Below the pieces are notes generated by a model. The model worked only from the letters and a program-made list of their open reading frames with translations. It was not told the origin of the DNA and did no database searches. A DNA stretch of 64,000 nucleotides, from NCBI RefSeq assembly GCF_029168945.1, contig NC_083604.1, positions 68,960,211 through 69,024,210 on the forward strand, read 5' to 3'. The translations under genes were made by a program, and so were the position numbers. Positions 58,236-64,000 of the stretch are shown in pieces; position 1 is the first letter of the stretch; each line of letters starts with the position of its first letter. This DNA comes from Cannabis sativa (lineage: Eukaryota > Streptophyta > Magnoliopsida > Rosales > Cannabaceae).

Positions 58236-58564
58236 GGAATAATTACATAAGGCATTATTTTTTGTAAAATAATTATATTTTTACGTAGTTTAAAGAATTT
58301 TTTTTTTTACATTTTTACGGTTTTCCAAAAAATAACACGAAAACAACATAAAATCAACAAGAAAACTACATAAAAGTAACATCAAAATAACATCAAAATA
58401 ACATACAGATAACAAAAAATCAACAACAAATTAACAAGATTACAACATAAAAAGACCGTATTTTCTATAAATAAAATCAAAAAAATCGTAAAAATGTTTA
58501 AAATTCTGTGAAACCGTATTTTTGAAATTTTTTGTTGTTTTTATGTTTTTGTGAAATAATCCCT
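58236..58564 (-). mobile_element. MITE / right inverted arm (329 bp)
   Basis: Starts GGAATAATTACATAAGGC and ends GTGAAATAATCCCT. It is the complement of the left arm at 56260-56599, with aacataaaaagaccgtatttt and aaataacacgaaaacaacat as matching blocks. Confidence 0.7.
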
Positions 58565-58979
58565 AAAAATAATGTACAGTAAAGTTTATGAAAATAGTGT
58601 GATACGGAAATTTTTACATTTTTACTCTACTAATTTTATAAAAATATTGTATTTAATGTTTTAAAATTATAAAAATACTGTGTTTTATAAAAATAACTCA
58701 AAAACAATACTAAAACAACTTAATAAATAACATGAAAACAACTATAAAACAAGAAAATATAACTACAAAGCAACAGAAAATAACAAAATATGGACCTAAT
58801 TACAATAAGCAAAATAATCTCAACTTCTCAGTATGTTTTTATGTTATAATTTTTTTAATTAGTTTTGACAACATAATTTATCTTTTTGTACTATTACATT
58901 ATTTTTTTTCATAGAATTTGTTGTTACAATTTTATTCTTTTAATTTTTTTTTTCTTTTCCTTTTTGAGTTAGCGATGGT
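58565..58979. other. AT-rich spacer with arm-related motifs
   Basis: Contains further aacaactataaaacaa-type motifs like those in the arms, so it may be another decayed copy. No gene. Confidence 0.4.
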
Positions 58980-58988
58980 TAAAAAATA

Positions 58989-59360
58989 AGGTAAATACCA
59001 TTTTGGACCCTCTGTTTTGCAAAAGTTACCAATTGGACCCTCTATTTTGTTAAATGGCAAAATAGACCCTGCATTTTCTAAAATGGTAAAAATAGGATCC
59101 TAAGCTTAATTTTTGACAACTTTTTTTTTATATAACTAACTTGAAGACAATTCCTAACACGAACAGATACAAAAAATGGAAACAGTTTTGTAATAACACC
59201 TTTAGATCGGATTATTATTAACTTTTTTTTTGACAAAAAATTAGTTCAGGGTCCTATTTGTACCATTTTAGAAAATACAAGGTCTATTTTGTCATTTAAC
59301 AAAACAGATGGTCTAATTAGTAACTTTTGCAAAACACAGGATCTAAAATGGTATTTACCC
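58989..59360. mobile_element. Mutator-like MITE (372 bp)
   Basis: Long inverted arms starting A/GGGTAAATACCATTTTGGA on both sides. An exact 9-bp duplication taaaaaata flanks it (58980-58988, 59361-59369), the Mutator hallmark. Non-coding. A half copy lies at 16653-16897. Confidence 0.9.
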
Positions 59361-59369
59361 TAAAAAATA

Positions 59370-59830
59370 ACTATAAGTTGAAAAACAACTAAAAGAATAC
59401 ATAAAAATAACAAAATAAATATACATATGTACAATAAAAATATTACCTGAAATAGACCAAAATATACACAATAAAAAAAATACACATAAACTAAACAACA
59501 AACTGTACCAAAAAAAACACATAAAAATAACTATAGAACAACTACAGAACACTTAAACAACAACATAAAAATAACTATAAAATAACAAAAAGATAATTAT
59601 AATCAACAGAAAAATAAAAAGACATCAATCTTGTTAAAATATACAAATCATTCATAAATTAACTTTGAATAAACTATAAAATATCCAAAAAAAAAAACTA
59701 TATATTACTTTTATTAATCATATAAAAGATAGAAAAAAAAATAGAAGGAATTACCTTAATTTTTTTAATAGATAGAAAGAGTGTTAAAAAATAAGATATA
59801 AAAATATACACTTATTATCTATATATATTA
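59370..59830. other. AT-rich spacer
   Basis: aaataactataa-type low-complexity DNA; no gene or bounded element. Confidence 0.4.
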
Positions 59831-60775
59831 TGTTGGAGTTTGACTCAAATTATTTATTTCTTTATTTATTTATATATATTTGTAAAGTTATGATTTTTTT
59901 GGGGTAATTATTAATTGTGGAAAAAAGAAAGTGTTAGTGTCTAAGTTTTAAAAGGTCTTCTTAAGGAAGCTTAATGTCTTGGTCCCCAAGTTGTCTTGGT
60001 GTCCAAGTTTTGTAACTTTATAAATATGTATTTTATGTGTTAGAGAGGTATGTGTGTTGAAAAATATTGAGTTGTGAACAGAGAAGTGTGTGAGCTTATT
60101 GTGTAATTTTGAAGTGATAAGTGAAATATATCTCTCTTTATGGGTTTGGTATAGTTTTACCAAATTGAGTAAATTGCTTTGTTTTATTTCTTTGTTATTT
60201 TGCTGCGCTTGAAGTTTATCGTTTTTTTCAACAAGTGGTATCAGAGCCAAAGGTTTAGGAGCACTGTGATAGTGGGCTGCATTTGCGATGTGTGGGAGAA
60301 GCTCTGAATGTGATGACCTCACGACTGACGATCTATATGGTGCCTTGTATCAAAAGTCGACCTGATATTGAGGTAGCCAGGTGGCGTGTCTCGCTGACGA
60401 TTACGACGGTACAATATGGCAATCAGTGTTAAGAGCTATGTCAAAAGTCCTCCTGACAAAGGTAATGGTTAGGCAGCGAGTTCCGTTGGTGATAGCGGCG
60501 GCATAAGGTGGTTTTGCTGGAGGAGAGGCCACGAGTATGTGGTCCTTAGTTTGAGGGGATGATTGTTGGGGTATCAATCCAAGTCTCACATTGGAAGAAT
60601 AGGTAAGAGTTGTCTTGGATATAAGTGTTCTACCTACTCCATTAGTATGAGACCTTTTGGGAAGGTGCCCAAAAATAAAATCGTGAGGGTCTAAGCCCAA
60701 AGCGGATAATATCATACTAATGTGGAAGTCAAAGTGAGGTAGCGACCCGACAAGATGGAAGAACAGGACCCAACA
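59831..60775 (+). mobile_element. TRIM-like miniature LTR retroelement
   Basis: A left segment TGTTGGAGTTTG .. TTTCAACA (59831-60233) is followed by ag and a perfect PBS TGGTATCAGAGCC (60236-60248). A 300-base non-coding interior follows, then a purine tract ttgaggggatgat. A right segment TGTTGGGGTATC .. GACCCAACA (60564-60775) closes it. The layout is that of a terminal-repeat retrotransposon in miniature. However, the two end segments are not recognisably alike beyond their first bases, and no target duplication is seen. So this is either a recombinant or two adjoining pieces. Confidence 0.6.
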
Positions 60776-60845
60776 ATTTATATATATACAAAGATAAAAA
60801 AAATTGAGAAAAAAATAAAAGAAAAAAGAAAGAGAGTGAATTGAA

Positions 60846-60877
<32 letters not shown>

Positions 60878-61138
60878 AAAAAATAGATAAAGAGAGAGAA
60901 GAGAGAAAAAAACTTTAAAAAAAAAATCAACTAAAGCTGACTAAAAAAAAAAGATAAAAAAAATTGAAGTTTTAATAAGTAAAAAATAAAAAATAAAAAA
61001 TTAAGTAGAAAAAGTATAAATGTCAAAATTTCCTTATCAAAACATAAATGTAAAGTTTAGAAAAAAAAAATAGTATTTGGTGTAAATTTTCTAAGATTAA
61101 TTGATTAGGACATGAAATTTTTTGAACATGTGAACATA
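60776..61138. other. Low-complexity A-rich DNA
   Basis: A and GA/TA microsatellites (for example 60845-60900). No gene. Confidence 0.6.
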
Positions 61139-61239
61139 TTTTTTTGAATTAAACTTAGCACCTTTATTAACTAGCAATTGTTATTATCAAAAAAAAAAAA
61201 ACTAGCAATTGTTAATAACAATAAAACGCACTTCGTTGG

Positions 61240-61725
61240 AACAATCCTCCAACTGAAGCACACGACCTGTAGAGAAACAAGAATCCCTGGCTAAAACATG
61301 AGACAGCTTGTTTGCAGATCGTTTGACAAACACAACTCAACATTATTTAAGGGTAAGAGAAGAGTACGAACATCATGAACTAAAAGACCAAAAGAGGATG
61401 ACAAAGTAATTTGGCTTTGCACGGCTTGAACACAAACTAAGCTATCAGTTTCCAAAATCACTTGTCCCCACGAATGACGGTCAATCTAGCTTAAAGCTTC
61501 TTTGATGCCAACAATTTTAGCTATTTCAGGTTGCACTCGCCTCATCTTTCCCATCGTGTAAGCTCTTACCAAATTACCGCTGGAATCTCGAGCCACACAA
61601 CCAAAACCAAACCGGCCTTCTCGCTCAAACAAAGCGCCATCAACATTAACTTTGATCTTATTTATAGAAGGCGCAGTCCAACGCTCAAGCACACGGTCCC
61701 CATCAATCAACGGAGACAAAAAAAG
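61240..61725 (-). pseudogene. LINE RNase H domain
   Basis: Reads DGDRVLERWTAPSINKIKVN, then DGALFEREGRFGFG, VARDSSGNLVRAY and GIKEALS. A stop (near 61490) follows, then IDRHSWGQVILETDSLVCVQ and more. The catalytic Asp (VNVDGA), Glu (KEAL) and Asp (ETDS) positions of the plant LINE RNase H are visible. The stop replaces what is usually a Trp codon in such proteins. The domain would remove RNA from the cDNA hybrid. Confidence 0.82.
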
Positions 61726-63556
61726 TATTGGAAATATTTTACCAGGATCTAGATTTACTACCAAGTATGTTTGATTAACATCCTAATATGAATTCTAAAA
61801 CAATGAAATAAACACATAAGAGTTTATGAAAACCTTACATTGGGTGCAGCGGAATATAATGACTCCTTCCATTCAAATCTCTAGCCCTTGATTCCTTTCT
61901 GTAGCAGAGCATTATCAAGATCAGAATCTGGATCTCTTTCTCTCCTTCTTTGATGCTGATTTTCCAAATTCTTACATACTATGATTGAGGTACCACTTGA
62001 TGTGTGTGGGCACTACTCTATCACTCAAGGGAATTTCAAAAGTTTAGAGAGGAAGAGAGAGAGGGGCATCATAGCTTTTTTCTGAAGGAAACAATGTGCA
62101 AAGTCATGAAAGTCATGAGTTTCCTGAAGCCAACACTTTCTATTTATAGAATGCCCTCTAGGTTTAAGTTAGAATTGTATGGCATTAAAATAATGAAAAA
62201 ATAAATGGTAAAAGCCTATGCATAGTGGGCGGCCAGAATAGGAAATTGGGCCTCACTTTGCAACTTTTCTATTTTGTTATTTTTCATTCCCATTTTCTCA
62301 AAAATACCAATTTTCCAATTTAACCATTTAAATGCAAATTCTAATTATTTAATAACTTAAAATAATTATTAAATAATATTACCATTTAATATATTTATTA
62401 ATTTAGACATGTAAAGTATCTTAATTAATAAATAAACTTAGAATCTCTTTTCTTTACAATTTCGCCCTTGTTTAGTGAAAATTCATAAAGTAGACATAGT
62501 CTAACATTAGAATTATAATTGATTAATTAATATCAATTAACTGAGTCTTACAAGCAGTATGGTCTCAACTAGTATGGGGACCATGGGTCTATATAACCGA
62601 GCTTCCAATAAGTCGAACCGAATTTACCAAGTAAATTCCCTAACTTATTAATTTCTTATTGAATCCACTCTTAGAACTTGGAATTGCACTCTCAGTCATA
62701 TAGAACGCTCTATATGTTCCACGATATAGATACGTCATTAGTTATCCATTGTTATAATCCTAATTTGATCAATGATCCTCTATATAGATGATTTACACTG
62801 TAAAGGGATTAAATTACCGTAACACCCTACAATGTATTTTATCCTTAAAACACTTAACCCTGTATAAATGATATTTCAGCTAAGTGAAATGAGTACTCCA
62901 CCATTTATTTTCGTTTGGTTAAGCTCGAAGGAAATCATCCTTTACTTTCTATTCGCCAGATAGAAGCTATAGATTCCATATTTATATTAGCGCTCCCACT
63001 CAATTGCACTACCGTGTTCCCAAAATGTATGTATCACCCTGACCCAAAAGTAAGCTTAACTAACAAATCAAAGAACATGAATAACACTCTTGAGTTTGAA
63101 CCTAATCATATCAGGATTAAGATCATTTGATCTAGGATCAACAGGTGATATTAAATTGAATAGATATTATGGTAAATTCTAATATATCTAATCAAAGTTC
63201 AATATCGGTCCCTTCCGATGTATACTCCATACATCCGATACTGGTAAACTTTGCCAATGTCCTGGAAAGGACATAACACTTTTCCAAGGTGTAAGAATAC
63301 CTATCGCTGATTATACCATGTCAGTCTAAATCCAGTGTTCTGACAAATCAGGGAATAAACTTTCGAACATATAATTAAGATTATATTCCACTGTGCTGAC
63401 AACACTATAATCTTTAACAAATTCATATGTTCTGGACTTAAATAGAATTCATACATTCATGTGAACCATGCAACATAAAATGTTATTTCTGATCTTTATT
63501 AATAAGTAAATCTGATTATATTGAAATGGGTTTTATTTAGGGCACAAAACCCAACA
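61726..63556 (-). mobile_element. Solo LTR (1.83 kb), inverted relative of 833-2690
   Basis: On the minus strand it starts TGTTGGGTTTTGTGCCC at 63556 and ends ..CCAATA at 61726; the last CA has become TA. Flanks aaaag (61721-61725) and gaaag (63557-63561) match at 4 of 5. It carries the same internal landmarks as the copy at 833, including the TATA-like box. No PBS or internal genes. It interrupts LINE ORF2 between zf-RVT and RNase H. Confidence 0.85.
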
Positions 63557-64000
63557 GAAAGACCCTTTCTTTTTTGAGCGGATTTGTATTGATCAAGAAG
63601 AGTTCTTGCTGAAGCAACTACATTTGCAGTAGTACGGCTCCTTTGTTTCCAAACAAAGTCGTTACGAGCACGCCAAATTGACCAGCTAACAACTGCAGCT
63701 TCCTCCATCTCTTCCCGCCTACCACGGCTGAACAACACCAGCAGCCAATTGCAGAATGTGTCGTTCAAAGTGCTGCCCACATCCACCATAGTTCTATGCC
63801 AGCACGCACGAGCAAAATCACACCACATCAAAGCATGGTAGATCGATCGTTTCATCTGAAGCGTTACACAAAGGACATATAGAACTAACAGGAACATGCC
63901 TGTTCTTCAGCTAAAAATAAGTAGGAAGCAAACCCGAAACTGCCCTCCATAGAAAATTACTAACTTTTGGTGGAACCTTCAGATTCCACAGCTCCTTCCA
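63557..64000 (-). pseudogene. LINE ORF2 zf-RVT region
   Basis: Minus strand from the window edge: WKELWNLKVPPKVSNFLWRA, then VPVSSICPLCNASDET, a frame change near 63850, and ARACWHRTMVDVG. SWSIWRARNDFVWKQRS follows, ending QKRKGLS at the LTR junction. Stops are present (for example after LLPTYF). This domain packs behind the reverse transcriptase. The RT itself lies outside the window. Confidence 0.82.

Larger units (their letters stand above)
61139..64000 (-). mobile_element. LINE 3' part with RNase H, split by a solo LTR
   Basis: A minus-strand L1-like LINE runs in from beyond the window: zf-RVT (64000-63557), then RNase H (61725-61240). A 3' UTR with aataaa follows (ttaataaagg on the minus strand near 61166), ending in an A tail (plus-strand T run 61139-61145). 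A solo LTR occupies 61726-63556. Unlike the LINE at 6052 this one has an RNase H domain, so it belongs to another lineage. Confidence 0.85.

Noticed and set aside
60401..60715. 104-codon open frame in the TRIM-like element
   Set aside because: Antisense to the PBS-to-LTR interior; miniature elements are non-coding and the peptide shows no family.
1..64000. CRISPR arrays, bacterial operons or a defence-type system
   Set aside because: No regularly spaced unique-spacer repeats, no bacterial gene families; all evidence points to plant nuclear DNA.

Overview
This window is plant nuclear DNA, almost certainly from a eudicot. It is AT-rich and shows spliced genes with GT/AG introns. It carries plant-type Ty1/copia and Ty3/gypsy retrotransposons, plant L1-like LINEs with DUF4283/CCHC ORF1 and zf-RVT tails, and CACTA, hAT and Mutator-like DNA elements. 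The species cannot be fixed from the sequence alone. I see no bacterial genes, CRISPR arrays, rRNA or tRNA genes.

The only convincing host gene is a four-exon bHLH transcription factor (24438-26423, + strand). It is a subgroup IVa bHLH18/19/25-like protein of about 391 residues with an intact basic region and a C-terminal ACT-like domain. Everything else coding is transposon-derived.

Layout. 1-833: minisatellite and a CACTA terminus. 833-2690: a 1.86-kb solo LTR with CTCCT target duplications. 3164-6039 and 10791-10852: a decayed Tat-type gypsy element and its LTR, split by an essentially complete 4.7-kb LINE (6052-10778, 12-bp target duplication). 10855-11246: CACTA end with 159-bp subterminal duplication. 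11906-15465: a dTph1-like hAT element interrupted by a 2.76-kb CACTA element; both have exact target duplications. 16373-17849: CACTA and MITE fragments and a gag-like pseudogene. 20339-21692: a Mutator-like element with about 325-bp inverted arms. 23818-26423: the bHLH gene. 27117-31839: a complete, young copia element (LTRs differ at 1 of 220 bases by eye; 1430-codon ORF). 32736-36075: a decayed copia fused to a LINE tail. 36585-46300: MITEs and long AT-rich stretches. 46330-54135: a gypsy pol remnant split by a 6-kb Sirevirus-like deletion derivative. 54136-55935: a CACTA Transposase_24-type gene remnant with a hAT inside. 56260-59360: inverted MITE arms and a 9-bp-TSD Mutator MITE. 59831-60775: a TRIM-like element. 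61139-64000: a second LINE split by an inverted copy of the solo LTR seen at 833.

The main interest is the order of insertions, which nested target-site duplications make readable. Also notable are the probably recent copia insertion 0.7 kb downstream of and convergent to the bHLH gene, a retroelement that lost integrase, RT and most of RNase H yet keeps an open protease-RNase H fusion, and the two inverted solo LTRs about 59 kb apart. I did not find a clearly new molecular system.
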